Positions 1 through 11,781 are shown, numbered from the stretch's first letter. The stretch: 64,000 bases of DNA from Rhizodiscina lignyota (GCA_010015805.1 ML978135.1:558001-622000); one strand, 5' to 3'. Numbers and translations are program-made. Notes: a model not told the origin generated them from the sequence alone.

Positions 1-1
1 C

Positions 2-723
2 GGAAGAGGATATAATTTTGCGAACCTCGCATCTTCGTTTGAAGATTTTGTTGCGCTCCCCGGCACAACGTACTCTTCGAGTGTGAGTGGGACTTTTGAT
101 TAGACTCGGGCAGATCTAACAAGGAATAGGATAATCCCTCTGCGCTGCCTCAGAATGATAGTACCAAAACGCCGACAGCTGGTTCCTTGCAAAACAGCTT
201 GGTCTTGGGACAAGCAACGAAGCAGCCCGGTCCGCAAGGCCAACAGCAAGGTCAAAGTAAGCCACAGGCTCAAGCGCAACAAGGCCAGTCTCAAGGACAG
301 CAACCTCCAGCTCAGACACATACTCCAGAACAGCATCCACAAACAGCGCCTCCTCTATTTCCAAACAACACGCTCAACGTTCGGGTGACCATTGAGAAAC
401 CAAGCTCGCCTCTCTACTCTCCAATCGAAGGCCTCCGCAGCCTTTCCGGTCGTAGTCCGGGAAGGACACATTCTCTTCGTCGCTCGAGGTCTCGAAATGG
501 ATTGATGAAAGAATACGGCGCTGCCCAAGATGACGCGCTGTCGCATATTGCCCAAACAAACGCCACTGTCGGCGCCCGCGGCCCATTGCGAAGATCGTAC
601 GCTGAGAAAATGAAAGACATGGAAATCTCGACGAAGGACGGGTATCGCGAGAAATACGGGCGACGAGCGACGCCGGAAAATCGCAAGTCGTATCCTTCAG
701 GAAGGCCATTTAGCTCCGTGTGA
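2..723 (+). CDS. 3' part of a Q-rich protein of unknown function
   Basis: The window opens inside this gene, so its start lies outside. I read exon 2..82 and exon 130..723. The 47-nt intron 83..129 has a GTGAGT donor, a CTAAC branch site at 115-119 and a TAG acceptor, and the frame stays open across it. The visible 225 residues begin with a neutral segment, then a Gln/Pro-rich low-complexity stretch, then a region rich in Ser, Arg and Pro (SPGRTHSLRRSRSRNG) and a basic end (YREKYGRRATPENRKSY). The composition suggests a regulatory or RNA/DNA-associated protein, but I recognise no domain. The stop codon (721-723) lies 9 nt from the stop of the next gene on the opposite strand, a tail-to-tail pair. 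Confidence 0.65.
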
Positions 724-732
724 GCTCCGCAA

Positions 733-1080
733 CTAGAGATCGACGAGGAACTCACATGGCGGCCCGCGAGGAGCAAAAGTATCTGCCACCATCGCCATGG
801 AAACTGGGTGCTCGAGACTCTCCGGAGGTTCTGCAGCAGCCCGGCATGCACATTTTTGGCATTCGCAAGTCCAAATATGATGCTGTCCCGAAGCATATTT
901 TAGCGCTGCATCGGGATCTCCACTCGGACCTGTGCAGATAAGGCAAGACAGGCTCGAAAATGCCTCTTTCTTGACGACGTACGCTCCAGTTCGGTAGCAT
1001 TCAGGCCAGGATTTACATTGAACATTGGTCCGTGCGATGTGGATGCACGGGTGGTATACTCTTATGACTTCGAAGCACAT
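733..1080 (-). CDS. Small cysteine-rich hypothetical protein
   Basis: A single-exon gene of 115 residues starting at ATG 1080. It begins MCFEVIRVYHPCIHIARTNV and carries spaced Cys and His pairs (CIHI, CKSWPEC, SCLIC, CECQKCACR), the pattern of small fungal proteins that open with MC...C.H and probably fold around zinc. No signal peptide is visible and no catalytic motif is recognised. The Cys spacing favours a true protein over a chance reading frame. Its 3' end nearly touches the convergent gene on its downstream side. Confidence 0.55.
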   Translation of the reverse strand: MCFEVIRVYHPCIHIARTNVQCKSWPECYRTGAYVVKKEAFSSLSCLICTGPSGDPDAALKYASGQHHIWTCECQKCACRAAAEPPESLEHPVSMAMVADTFAPRGPPCEFLVDL

Positions 1081-1384
1081 GGTTTGATACCCTAGCGTTG
1101 GAGCTTTGCTGATCGATGTATAACAGGCGATGGCGTTTTCTGTACGGCACTCCGCAGAAGTTGAAATATTGTTAATTATTAGTCGGCGTGTACTTATAGC
1201 TTTTCTTCGAATACAAGCGCCTGTCGATCGTGACAGAGTAGAGTGACAAACTGTTGGAATTTTTTCTGAGTCCTTGTGACACCAAATCTACGGCGCTTAA
1301 AGGTACACTTGCGCAATGCTATGACTGTCCCATAAATACGAATGACAAATTGGCAAACCTTACAAGGGAAACTTCCTAAATCCT
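1081..1384. other. Short intergenic interval
   Basis: About 300 bp separating the 3' end of the SDR gene from the 5' end of the small Cys-rich gene on the same strand. It is AT-richer than its flanks and must hold the latter gene's promoter. I see no further gene. Confidence 0.5.
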
Positions 1385-2365
1385 TCAAAGGGCGCTGAGC
1401 ACCCTTGGGTCGCGGGGCTTGGTGGCAATACCAGCCCAGATACCGCCATCCATGATCTGGGTCGTACCATTTGTGTACGCCGACTCGTGGGAAATCAGGA
1501 ACAGTGCCGTGTATCCCGTTTCCCAGCTGGCAGACGTTAGCATATGTGACACATCTAAATGGGTTCACGAAGCAACTTACCCGGTCGCTTGCCTTCCGAA
1601 TGCTACTGTGGCAGCTCGGTTCTTTACCTTCCTGCCTGATGAACGACCCATGGGAGTCTCGACGTAGCCCTGGTTTGATGTTAGCATATTTGTTCTTCTA
1701 AAGCAGGATTTCTAACTTACCATGCAAATAGCATTGCACCTGATTGCTTTGTCCTCGCCGGCTCTCGCGGTCGCCCTGCTAAGGGCCAACAGTGCGGCCT
1801 TGCTGGCCTCGTAGACCGGGTTGTTGTCGAGGGCTCTGATTGCGCTGGCGGAGCTGATGAGGACGATGCTGGCACCTGGGTCCATGACCTCAATTCCATG
1901 CTTGCAGAACATGAAGTGGCTTCTCGTGTTGATGGCAAAGTCCTCATCCCACGCTTCCATCGACGTCTCGGCCATCGGGATACGTCTTGACGTGCCAACA
2001 ACAACCACCATGCCGTCCAGACCACCCATCATCTTCTTGACCTCTTCAAGACACTTCTTGGTCTCTTTCGCCTCAGCGTAAACATCGAAGACGTATGGAT
2101 ACGCGACATTGCCCTCGGACTTGATGTGCTTTACGGTGTCCTCGGCGGAGTGCTGATTCCGGTCAAGGACGACGACTTGGGCTCCCTCGCGGGCAAACAG
2201 CACGGACATGGCGCGGCCATTGCCAATCGAGTGCTCGACATCTGGAGGCTGGTCACGCTGTCCACCACCAACGACAAGGATCTTGCGGCCCTGGAGACGT
2301 CCTCTGCCTGGGGCCTTGCCCAAGGTCTCGGCGAAGATGGAGAGGGAGGGATCAATTTCAACCAT
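1385..2365 (-). CDS. Short-chain dehydrogenase/reductase (SDR)
   Basis: Three exons: 1721..2365, 1581..1669 and 1385..1526. Donors are GTAAGT in both introns, acceptors are CAG, and the second intron has a GCTAAC branch site. The product has 291 residues. The Rossmann fold has a widened cofactor loop: VVGGG, an 11-residue insertion (QRDQPPDVEHS), then IGNGRA. It is followed by VVVLDRN, where the Asp at the end of strand 2 suggests preference for NAD(H). The catalytic residues are Ser in ISSASA and YEASK (YxxxK). The C-terminus WETGYTALFLISHESAYTNG then TTQIMDGG is the usual SDR end. The start was set at the MVEIDPS Met because the frame further upstream has no ATG. The substrate cannot be told from sequence. 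Confidence 0.88.
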
Positions 2366-3438
2366 TGTGGGTATGTCGTGTGATTCAATTGGCACTTGAA
2401 GCTAAAGGGAAAAATTCAAGATGAAGTGCGTTCCGAACTCCTACGTTTTATTTGGTCTGGAAGCTATGAACGCGGGGAGTTGACGGCCGTCCGGTCCCCG
2501 CACGGCTCCTCGGCATCCAATTGGACGTAAAATATCTATCGGTAGTCATTGGAAGCTTTAGCGGCTTGCATAGGCCTGTACAAAGATTGTCGACAAGGCG
2601 TCTTAGCGAGCGTATTTCGCTCCGGCGACGACAGGCGGACCGTGGTCTTCCGTCGTGGCATGCCGCGTGGGATGTTGAAGCCTCAGTCTCAACTCCGATT
2701 CTTCGGAGCAGAGTGGCATTGGCAACGATTATGGAGCGTCAGTATGGGATAGAGCAGGGTGTTCTCGACGGCGAGTCTCCGTGGCCTTTGAGATTGACGT
2801 TGCTGTCAAGGTGGAGCAGTTTTAGCCCGATTAGTCGGTCCGAAGAGGGATGGCTATCTGCTGCGTCAAGTAGAATCGGAACTCCTGCAGTGAGCGCCGA
2901 AGTGCAGCACGGGATGGAATAGGATCCGGTCGACGTCTCGAGGCCCTGCTTTCTGATCATATCATTTGCTGTGGATGGGTGCCGGTCAGGTCCAATCAGA
3001 CAGGACGGAGAGGGCGTCTTTCAGCCTCATCAAGTGGACACTGGACTTCGATGCAAGTACTCATTAGACAGCAGGGCCACACTTAACAGCTAGTTACTTC
3101 CAAGCTCCTATACCCTCCGGAATTCGAATATGTCGTAAGCAGAAGGATCTGTACTCGGAAGCGGATATGGTTGGGAGCATGACCAGTAGGAAGGGAGTGT
3201 GCAGGGGTCGTGCACTATTGCTGGATCTTAGATTCAATGAAACTATTCCCAGAATCTACTTTCACGCTGCAGAACTTGTGATAGTTCTGGTGTCTGAAGG
3301 TCAATTGCATTCAATCGTGAGATGTGAACTTGTTCATTTAACGTGCACAAAGGTACACGCAGGCGGTGCTCTGCAGCCTTCCACCGATCTGGGAAGGTGG
3401 GTCCGTCCGTTCCTCGACCTCCTCCTTCCTCGTCACCA
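2366..3438. other. Gene-free interval upstream of the SDR gene
   Basis: About 1.07 kb. Open frames here (for example 2521-2922) lack an ATG start or plausible protein composition. The SDR promoter should lie just above 2366. I see no repeat or RNA gene. Confidence 0.5.
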
Positions 3439-3990
3439 CTACTTTGTCTTCCAGTTGTTCCGCGCCTCCATCAGCTCCTCCATCCTCTTGTCCTCGCATC
3501 CCTTCTCGGTGCATCGTGAGCACGGCGGCTTGTCCTCCAACGCCAATTCCACCTCGCAGAACTCTCGGACGTGCTGCGCGACCGAGTTATGGCTGCGCAC
3601 GAGCTTCGCCATTATCGCGTCCAAGGACTTCAACGAGTCCTCCCTCATCGTTTGGGCGTCCATCGCCCCGAAGCGCTCAGCGGCACGCGTCCAGTTGATC
3701 TGTAGCCATAAGTGCAGCAACAAGCTAGAAAAGCAGTCATGGAGACTCACGTTCATGCTGCCTTGAACCTTGAAAGGCGAGCCCAGACTTGCCATGCAGC
3801 AACGGAGGCGCTGCATCTCCTCTCCTTCCAGGCCCTTCATGGCCTCCCATGTTGATGGATGCCATTCTCTCATCCGACGGGCGTACAATTGCTTTCTCTG
3901 CTCGAGCCACGCGCCGTGGGCCTCCATTTCGTCCGAGCCCGTATTCGGGGCATAACGCTCTGGCGTTGGGGCCATAGGTGTAAGAGGCAT
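3439..3990 (-). CDS. Hypothetical protein, 166 aa
   Basis: Two exons, 3751..3990 and 3439..3699, around a 51-nt intron (GTGAGT donor, CTACAG acceptor) whose length is a multiple of three, so the unspliced frame also stays open. The start is the ATG at 3990 (MPLTPMAPTPERY). The product is mainly helical: a Trp/Arg-containing N-terminal half (HGAWLEQRKQLYARRMREW), a central segment INWTRAAERFGAMDAQ, and a Cys-containing end (PPCSRCTEKGCEDKR). The central part distantly recalls a Myb/SANT-type helix with Trp, but this is not secure. Function unknown. Confidence 0.55.
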   Translation of the reverse strand: MPLTPMAPTPERYAPNTGSDEMEAHGAWLEQRKQLYARRMREWHPSTWEAMKGLEGEEMQRLRCCMASLGSPFKVQGSMNVSLHDCFSSLLLHLWLQINWTRAAERFGAMDAQTMREDSLKSLDAIMAKLVRSHNSVAQHVREFCEVELALEDKPPCSRCTEKGCEDKRMEELMEARNNWKTK

Positions 3991-6900
3991 GATGGAGTTG
4001 TAGTTGGAGTGAATTGGAGTGGTGTGGTGTGTGGTGTTGGTTGAATGAGTGGGTGGCACTAGGGAAGGTAATTTTGACTCCCCAACTTCTTATGAAGTGA
4101 TGAACGCATTATTGACCTTCACCAGCGGCAGCCACGCCTCCCACCCCTCGACTGTCACCAACTCAACCTCTTACCAACTGCATTCGAATGAACCCACACA
4201 GTGTCCATATATCTTCAAGTATACTGGCTTTTCGATGAAGGATCTTGCAATTCAGGCGCATCCTAAAAGAGGAGTTTCCCTCAGGATGACACGCGTTGGA
4301 AGCTGGCGAGTCCGCCCGCCAAAGGCACACTGGCAGCTTCCAACGCCCATGGCTAAGGCTTGAGGCATCAAGCATTGCGGCCGATAGGAGCATTTATCTT
4401 GATTTTCCCATGGAATATGATCAACCAGACCACCATCACCCACTGTGACTATGCGTCAGCTAGGAGCACTCAGTCTGTTGTAGTTCTTTGGCCAATCACT
4501 CCAGCCGCATCTCGAGTCTACTACATCGAGAATATCTCGACCTCTACAATGGCTCTTCATATCCGAGAAGAACACCACAGCTGCGCTGAGCAGTTTTCGC
4601 GCTTTTGTGTATCCCAGATCCTTCTCGGCGCAACCGTGCTTCCCCCACTGTTCACCTTGTGCTCCTCCATGGTGCCAAGCATTCATAACGTCTTCGCTCG
4701 GGTCAAGCATCACAACTCATCACAACTCGTCAGCAACTGCGAAGCAGAGAACCTGCTGAGAAAACATAACTGTTCATCGTCTCGAAAGCACAAATACATG
4801 ACTACAACTCCCAGCTTGTTGTCGACAGCAAGAGATATTGCGTCCAAGTGACGATGACCACCTCCTTCCTCTCACATGACAACCGAGGGTCACGACAAGA
4901 AAGACTTAGGTTATCTCGGATTTAACCAAGAGATAGAACACCTATTCGAAACGAGACCCGATAGGAAATTCTCAAACCGCAGCTCTACTTGACCTTTGGA
5001 TTGGAGACAGCGTCAACACAATCGACTCTCACTAAGACAACGACGGCCTCCTATTTACTATCGAGTCTGGTCGACGCTGGGACAACACTTTGATGGAATA
5101 AGACACATACAAACTTGACCAAAAAGAGGTGCATCTGAGGCGACGGTACCGATCTTCGTCTTCCCCGCGAGTGCCTCACGCCATAGACTTGCGTTCATCA
5201 GGCTGACAGTGGTGCAAGAGATACCGATGCATGATTTGGGTAGCAGGAGAAAGAGCACGGAATGATGAAATTGTGTATGGGGTTGCTACAACTGTGGGAA
5301 TGATGCGCAGCGACATCTTGACAACAGGTGCAGCTGCGGCGTGGTGTTGGGCGATTGGGAGGATTCAAGACTTTGGACCATTCGCCGGGCATAGTGGAGG
5401 GCTAAATCCCACTGTCCAAATGTTCATCGATCTTCTCATGGGCCAGCAGCGAATTTTCCAGATTGCCGGTGCTCTCGTGGGTGCTCTCGCTGCTATCCCA
5501 ACCAGGATGACCGTCATCAGTCATGGATGTACACCTCTGGTAATCCAGCAGAAGATATGCGAAGCAACTATATGCCAATGAGTCTGCACCGAGCGTGGAT
5601 TAATGTTGGAGGAAGCTGCAGCAGAGACACGTCACACGTCGCTCTCAACAACGCCGCGGTACGTTGAGTCTCGGCCTGGGCAGCATCATAGCCGCATGGG
5701 ACAATCGAAGCTGCGTGATGATCTGAGGGCGAGTTTCTTCGACTACCTCACGGGCCATCTCTTCCTGGGCCACAGCCACCCGGACGGTGCCGTTTCGGTT
5801 TCTCGCTGACAGATATATCACGCTCTGTGAGACAACTCGCAATACGACACCCTCGCTCCAATCGACACAACTCTCAGAGCCTCCCAGCTGTTCGGCCTTC
5901 TGCTACGCAGGCTTCAGAATCCGACTCCATGGGAAATGAGAGCATTTTGCTACTTGTAAAATGTCCGGTCCGCACACAGCAAGGTCCATAAAGGCGTCGT
6001 AGAGCACCAGTGAACGCAAGCTGACGGACCAGCAAGCTATCCTGGTTCTCTCACGGCGAGGGCCTCGCACATTTAAAAACTGTACAGATACTAATGAGTG
6101 CTTTCCTTCCAGTGCGGACCCGCTCGGCTAGCTAGGATACACTCTTCCCCAGCTAGCTTTGCTGATTGATCTACGGCATTGCTATACATCACTGCCATGG
6201 AGAAAGGCTGTGACCGTATTGCCCGCCGACATCGCGAATTCTTTTCACACGTCGCACGACGCTATTGTTGCGAAAAGAGGCTGCTTCGAGAATTTTTTCC
6301 CTTTCGCGTTTCAAAGTCTTCGAGTCGGATCTAGCTGCTTGCTGCAAAATTACAGACCACTGGAGGAGTCTGTGTCATTCCAACAGACCGATAAAGTCAT
6401 ATGGGCATCAATAGTCGACGTCGGACTTTGATTCGGGAGCCTTTGATCAACAATCTGGAGTCTAGATGGTTAGCGACCAGACTACTGCTCCGATTCGAAC
6501 AATGGTAGGATGCCGAGAAGTCTCACTAGAGTATCTCACACAAGCCAATCGACACCTCAACGGAATCTCCTCTGACGAGCAAGCTCGGTTTTGCTACGCC
6601 GGGATGTATGAGTTGGGATGGAGGCAGCATTGGTGGCCACAGACAGCGTGAAGCGGCTTATGTGCTATTGACTAGGCGCTACACCCTGCCTAAAGAAACA
6701 ACATGCATTAGCCGCAGAGTGATTTCTGTTTCAAAACCCCCGCTCATTTGATGTATCCTCTGGATTCAAACCATCAACGATCTGGCCGAGGACTGTGAGA
6801 TATTGATATCCTGGGGCGCCGCAAACGCCTCCTGTTGCTGGTGAGCAGAGCGTCGTCGTGGGGCTTTCCTGCTGCGAAACGGATCGTGGGGATTTGCGTA

Positions 6901-9900
6901 TCGCATCTGCACGCAAGCAACGTTAGCGCTCCTCGCTTTCGAGACGGTGTCAACATGCGAACCTTGATACCAAACGCCTGGCTCTTGTCGAGAGTGTCCT
7001 CATTCGCCGACATCTCTATATGTGGCTCCACGGTCGAGAGGTGCCTGCCGTCATTGTCGTGTCGACTCTCGCAAGCGATGATGTTGTGGACAGGCAGTCA
7101 GCTCAATTCGCATCCGAGATGTCAAGATACGTACCTTGAGGCCATAATACAACCGGCTCGTCATATCTACCTGTCGATTCCACGGAAGCAGACGCAGTGT
7201 CGGTATGTACTCGCGCTTACTGAGGTAGTAAGATCAGTAAGCTGGCTGGACCCCCTGGAATACCATTGATCGGTCCAGGTGTTCATGCAGCGAGCTATGT
7301 TTTAATCTTGGCCACTGTTCTTCTCTCTGTGACGATGGAATAGTCAAGGAGCGGATGTGAGGCCGTATCATGTCCCTCCGTCACATCGGAGCCAAACGTT
7401 GTCGTTTGGTCTCCCCTTCCCGAAACGTCCCAAAGGCGCATGCTGTAGCGCGACAACGAATGTTAAACAGATTGTGCTGCTGAAGGAGGTAAAGCTGAAA
7501 CAGTCTGCCATGTCAGTTGTATCACTCCAATGCCAGTCTTGTTGTAAGGAGGGAGTGCCGCGTACGAGGCCAAACCAGGCCTACGAGTAGCGTCTATGGG
7601 GCGTTATGCCAGCAATGCGGACAGGCCAGCGTTGCTAAATGCGTCGGCTGTTGCACGATTGGTACATCATTGCTTCCTGGAGCCTCCACAGCGCGGAGAT
7701 GACGTTGTCCACCTTTCTGCTTGATCGCCGCTGACGCGCGTGTTGCTTATCGTTGGACTCTGCACGATGAGCTACGAGGCTGGTTGGATGCTTGATCGAA
7801 AGGTTGCTCTCTAGGATTCGTATTCGAACGGCAAACGACGAGTATCCGACAAATCGCAATGATATTGTTGTGGGTGGGCGTGTTGTTGAGTGACTGAGGC
7901 TGGACTGCCGCCACTCCAACGAGCAGCACCGGCACTCAGAGTCTTGCCAGCCTATGACAGCGAGCAAACCAAGCGCTCTCGTGCTGCTGGCCGTGGGGAA
8001 TTCAGTTAGGACGAAGATCTCGGCTTACCATCATCGCTTTCGTGATGAGCTAGTGGCGCCTTCTGTGCGCGCGTCGTGGAGCGCGGAAACATTCGCTGCG
8101 ACAGTCGGACGAAGTCAGAGGCTTCTGTTCATTGAGAATTCCATCGATCCATCTACACGGACTGAGATCGAACTCATCCCAGCGTATTAACGACAAAAGA
8201 TGATGCTGTTGAGGTTGGGGTGGGTGGCTCGTGGTGAAAAGCAGGGCGTACGAAGCAAAAACCTCAAATATCCCAAGTCTTGGCACAATGCGACCGGTGA
8301 CGCACACCACGGTCTAACAGCGATACAGGCGTCTATAAGGCGAAAACGAGCTCCTGTGCTCTTGAGATGGAGGAGAGTAGGCTCTGCTATCGATGGAAGT
8401 ACAGCAAAAGTCTTCCACTCTACTACGTCATTGAGTACCCTATGCGCTGCTCGAATTGGGCATGCTCCTTCTTACAGGAGCTCTACCAACATTGCTACGT
8501 GACCGATTGTTTGATGGATTGGCATACGGCAGCCTGCAAAGCATGGGACAATCGATACATGGTAGCAAACAAGGGCAGTGCGATATCACCACATCACAGC
8601 GTCACAGCATTAAGGACCGCAATGATTGCGCGACTGGGTATTTTCATAAGCCGCGACCGTCGGGCAAAACAAGCAACTCTCTTCCTCGGCCGCCAGCACC
8701 AGGCTGACGGGACGCTGAAAAGATAATTCGGGCTGTGCCTGTAAGGGGGGTTCCAAAAAAAAAGTTCAGAAAGGCGAGGACATTCGGCGTCCTTTTATAC
8801 CCGCTGAGAGCCAACTCTGCTGAGTCATTCCTGCTACCGCCACATTTGCGTCCCGTCCACTCACTGCACGCAATTGACGGGCTTTGCGCCCACGACTTGA
8901 CTGCGTGGTGATTGTATGCTCGTGCAGGAGGATCTAGACTACTTCCCCGTTGTCTGGACTCCAATTGCAGCTCTATGAGGTGATTTAACCCTACATAGTG
9001 CCAATGCGCTCCGCGGCTGGTGCACCATTGGGAGTTTAACTTCTGAGCTATATATTAGACTCTGAATTTTTGGGTCATCGGGGAGGAGGTAGAATGGCTC
9101 AGTTGGGCCACTCTCTCGCGAAAGGCGGCACCATGACCAGAGAGCGTCCACGTACATAAAACAGGAGTACCGTCGCACACGCATCACAGCAGGGTAGCGA
9201 GAGCAGACACCAGTAGACGGCCATACAATATATCCAGGGATTGAAGAGGTCATATTATATATAATGGACTATAAGAGCTCTCTTCCTCTCAGGTACACTG
9301 CATAAACTGTTTATCGTGCATGAGGGCCGTGCATGAAGATGTTCATTTCGTCCTCAAGAGGAATGAGAACCTGCTCTTTGATTGTACGCATAAAATCCCT
9401 GATCTGCTAGTATAACGATTAGTGAGGCTGCATTGGGATCCTCCGTACATGAAGCGCGTAAAAGCTGAGTATCACGAAAGATTTAAGAGCGAACCTGAAG
9501 ATATCGCGGGCATGGACACTGGGTGGGAGTTTTGAGAGTTTTGCGTAAGCCTGCTAAACCTGGACAGAGAGAGAGCGAGTGTGCAGTCAGGTAGAGATAG
9601 CCTTGATAGCGGTTACCAGGAGCTTTTGGATGACGAATGATAGAGACTCTAATGCGTAAAACGAGCTTTGGAACCGTCGGATCGGCCGACTCCACATTGG
9701 CTCGCAAATACAATATCATCTCTTCCTTATCGAATGTACACTGCTAATGACACACCAAACCTTGAACTATACATGATTCGCACGGAGTACACGCACGCAG
9801 TGTCCAAATCGATCTTAATCCTATCGGGATGTATCCAAAAGCAACCTCGACAACAAACGCCGCTGTTACCATCACCTTGCCCCGAACGGTTGGCCTCATA

Positions 9901-9916
9901 TTCATCGTCAGGTCTT
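3991..9916. other. Long gene-poor stretch (5.9 kb)
   Basis: I find no gene I can support. Several frames of 80-160 codons exist on both strands (for example 4360-4851, 5231-5581, 8367-8726), but they overlap each other, lack conserved-looking composition and show no paired splice signals. Base composition is near that of the flanks, so this is not an obviously RIP-mutated, AT-rich repeat block. It contains a 13-bp inverted repeat at 4293-4346 and a TATA-like string near 9250. It could be a decayed region or hold a non-coding transcript or an orphan gene I cannot recognise. Confidence 0.5.
4293..4346. repeat. 13-bp perfect inverted repeat
   Basis: GCGTTGGAAGCTG at 4293-4305 is repeated in inverse orientation as CAGCTTCCAACGC at 4334-4346, with a 28-nt spacer. 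It can form a stable hairpin. No gene is attached to it, so its role is unknown. Confidence 0.8.
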
Positions 9917-11308
9917 TTATGACAGAGTATCCTTGATTGGATCCTTCTCCGCACTGTCAATAGCCTTCAGGAACTTCTCGCCGGCTTCCTTGTCCCCAGC
10001 AAACAAATGATCCGCCACCATCCTCTTCGGCGTCTCCCCGAGCCACTGGAACAGTGAGAAGTCCTGGAACTGATCGGCGTGGAAGATCTCCAGCATCTCA
10101 AGCGGTTCGTCGTCACTCAGATTCTCAACGAAGTGGCCCATGTTCTGCGGAACAATACCAACGTCACCAGCCGTGTAGTCGAAGGTCCTCGCCGTCCCCT
10201 GTGCACCGAAAACAGTCACGCGCGCGCGTCCGCGGATGAAGAAGGACCACTCGTCTGCGTTGGGGTGCCAGTGCATTTCTCGGAGTGCACCAGGTGCGAT
10301 CTCAAGGTGGGCTGAGGCCACGGTCTTTGAGATTGGGAAATTGGTGGAATCTGTAATGCGCACGAGGCCGCCGGAACTGTGGATGGGCTCCTGGTCGAGC
10401 ATCTTGTGCGTGAAGTTTAGCTGTGACTTTTTGATTGCCTTTCCTCGAGGCTCTTCATCCTTGAGCGGGCCCGGGATAGATCCTTGGAAAATGTACTTCT
10501 CGCCCGGGAGGTTCTTGAAGACCTGGGGCTTGAGTCCGAAGTTCTCCCCCAGCACCGATTTGGGGGTATGCGCCAGCCAGTCCGTCAAAAGGAAAGTCGA
10601 CTCTTCGGAGAAGCCGCCATCGTCGAAAATGAGCAGAAACTCCGTGCCATTCGGTCCGAGGCCTTGCAAGCTGTGAGGGAATCCCGATGGGAAGTACCAT
10701 AAATCGCCCTTTTTCAGGTCGTCCATGAAATATCCACCGTCCGTGTCGATGGTCGAGATTCTCACCTCGCCTTCCAGCACGTATGCCCATTCTGCTTCCT
10801 TGTGCCAGTGCAGTTCTCTGATGACGCCTTCGTCAAGACGCATGTTTACCCCGGCGAGCTGAACGCTGGTTCCAAGCTCGCGGGTGGTGGTCTGGCGAGT
10901 CCAGCCGCCTTCCTGTCTCGGAATATCAGCATGAGCGTTTTGCAATTGGCGTGGAGCGGTCAAACCAACCTCAATTCTGACGTGCGAATCTGCGAAACTC
11001 CAGCGCATGGCCTTCATGTCCCCGTGATCTGTGCTGGGAGGACGAATCATGTCGGGATTTTGTCTTTGCCTGGCGTCATTTTGCGGACCCAGAATGGTCG
11101 CGCCATCGCCGTTCCTGAACGGCAGAGGCTGCAGTTTCTCCCCAATGGAGTCGACTTTGTTGTCGTACGGATCGCGCCACTCACGTGTATATGGATCGTC
11201 TTTGAGGTATTCGATTGGAGACTGGAACACCTTTTGTTTCACCACAGGGCGGGGAATGGCCGAACACTGGTGGGCTGCAAGCAGAAACAGCGCAATTGAG
11301 CCCTTCAT
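9917..11308 (-). CDS. Secreted bicupin oxalate decarboxylase
   Basis: An intronless gene of 463 residues. A signal peptide covers residues 1 to about 17 (MKGSIALFLLAAHQCSA). Two germin-like cupin domains follow. Domain 1 has the metal ligands HWHKEAEW (His167, His169, Glu173) and His212; domain 2 has HWHPNADEW (His346, His348, Glu353) and His392. Both can bind Mn. The lid loop of domain 1 reads SEEST at 234-238, against SENST in well-studied decarboxylases, so the catalytic Glu is kept; this favours decarboxylase (oxalate to formate and CO2) over oxidase activity. Length fits the fungal family. It is divergent from the DUF1275 gene and shares a 470-bp promoter with it. Confidence 0.93.
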   Translation of the reverse strand: MKGSIALFLLAAHQCSAIPRPVVKQKVFQSPIEYLKDDPYTREWRDPYDNKVDSIGEKLQPLPFRNGDGATILGPQNDARQRQNPDMIRPPSTDHGDMKAMRWSFADSHVRIEVGLTAPRQLQNAHADIPRQEGGWTRQTTTRELGTSVQLAGVNMRLDEGVIRELHWHKEAEWAYVLEGEVRISTIDTDGGYFMDDLKKGDLWYFPSGFPHSLQGLGPNGTEFLLIFDDGGFSEESTFLLTDWLAHTPKSVLGENFGLKPQVFKNLPGEKYIFQGSIPGPLKDEEPRGKAIKKSQLNFTHKMLDQEPIHSSGGLVRITDSTNFPISKTVASAHLEIAPGALREMHWHPNADEWSFFIRGRARVTVFGAQGTARTFDYTAGDVGIVPQNMGHFVENLSDDEPLEMLEIFHADQFQDFSLFQWLGETPKRMVADHLFAGDKEAGEKFLKAIDSAEKDPIKDTLS

Positions 11309-11781
11309 GGTGATTTATTCCACGATGCACAACGCGCTCGCGTGATTGAAGTCGAGATAAACTTCCGCGAAAACTTATTTTCCTCTCCCTGTCGCGCGCG
11401 CCCCTTTATGGCCTGGAGCGTCGGCTGCTTATGTTTACGTCACGATATATTTCACGGGCTTCTTCCCAAGCGACGCGCGGAGAGCGTGCGAGTCGCGCGA
11501 GATGAAACTTACTAACGATTATGGCATGGTCCGAATTATTTTCGCTGGCGGCCAGCGCCCCAAGCGGCTCATCACCGTGTCACCGTTGTCGGCGCAAGCT
11601 TGCAGCCTATCATTTGTCATGGCATTTTCACTTTCCCGTCGTCAACGGCGATCATATCGGATAATCCCCGCAATCCCGGCGCTTCAAATATCTCCTTGGT
11701 CATTGAAATTTTTGTCGCATTGACTTTCAACTCCGGCTTTCATTCTCTTCCAAATATCTCAATTGGCTCGTCAAAGGCGTC
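11309..11781. promoter_or_regulatory. Divergent promoter with a CRE-like TTACGTCA site
   Basis: This 473-bp interval separates the start codons of the oxalate decarboxylase and DUF1275 genes. TTACGTCA at 11435-11442 (TGACGTAA on the other strand) matches the ATF/CREB or Yap-type bZIP site. Such sites are common by chance at a low rate, so binding is an inference. The interval also has a GC-rich patch near 11390-11402. Confidence 0.4.

Noticed and set aside
2521-2922. Plus-strand open frame of 133 codons
   Set aside because: No ATG at the start, composition not protein-like, no splice partners.
4360-4851. Plus-strand open frame of 163 codons
   Set aside because: Starts at TTG with no upstream exon, composition resembles random sequence, no recognisable motif.
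5231-5581. Plus-strand frame of 116 codons with Ala-rich part
   Set aside because: Has an ATG but overlaps other frames of similar quality and matches no family pattern; the Ala/Val bias is not enough.
8367-8726. Plus-strand frame of 119 codons with several Cys
   Set aside because: No signal peptide and no regular Cys spacing, and it overlaps frames on both strands.
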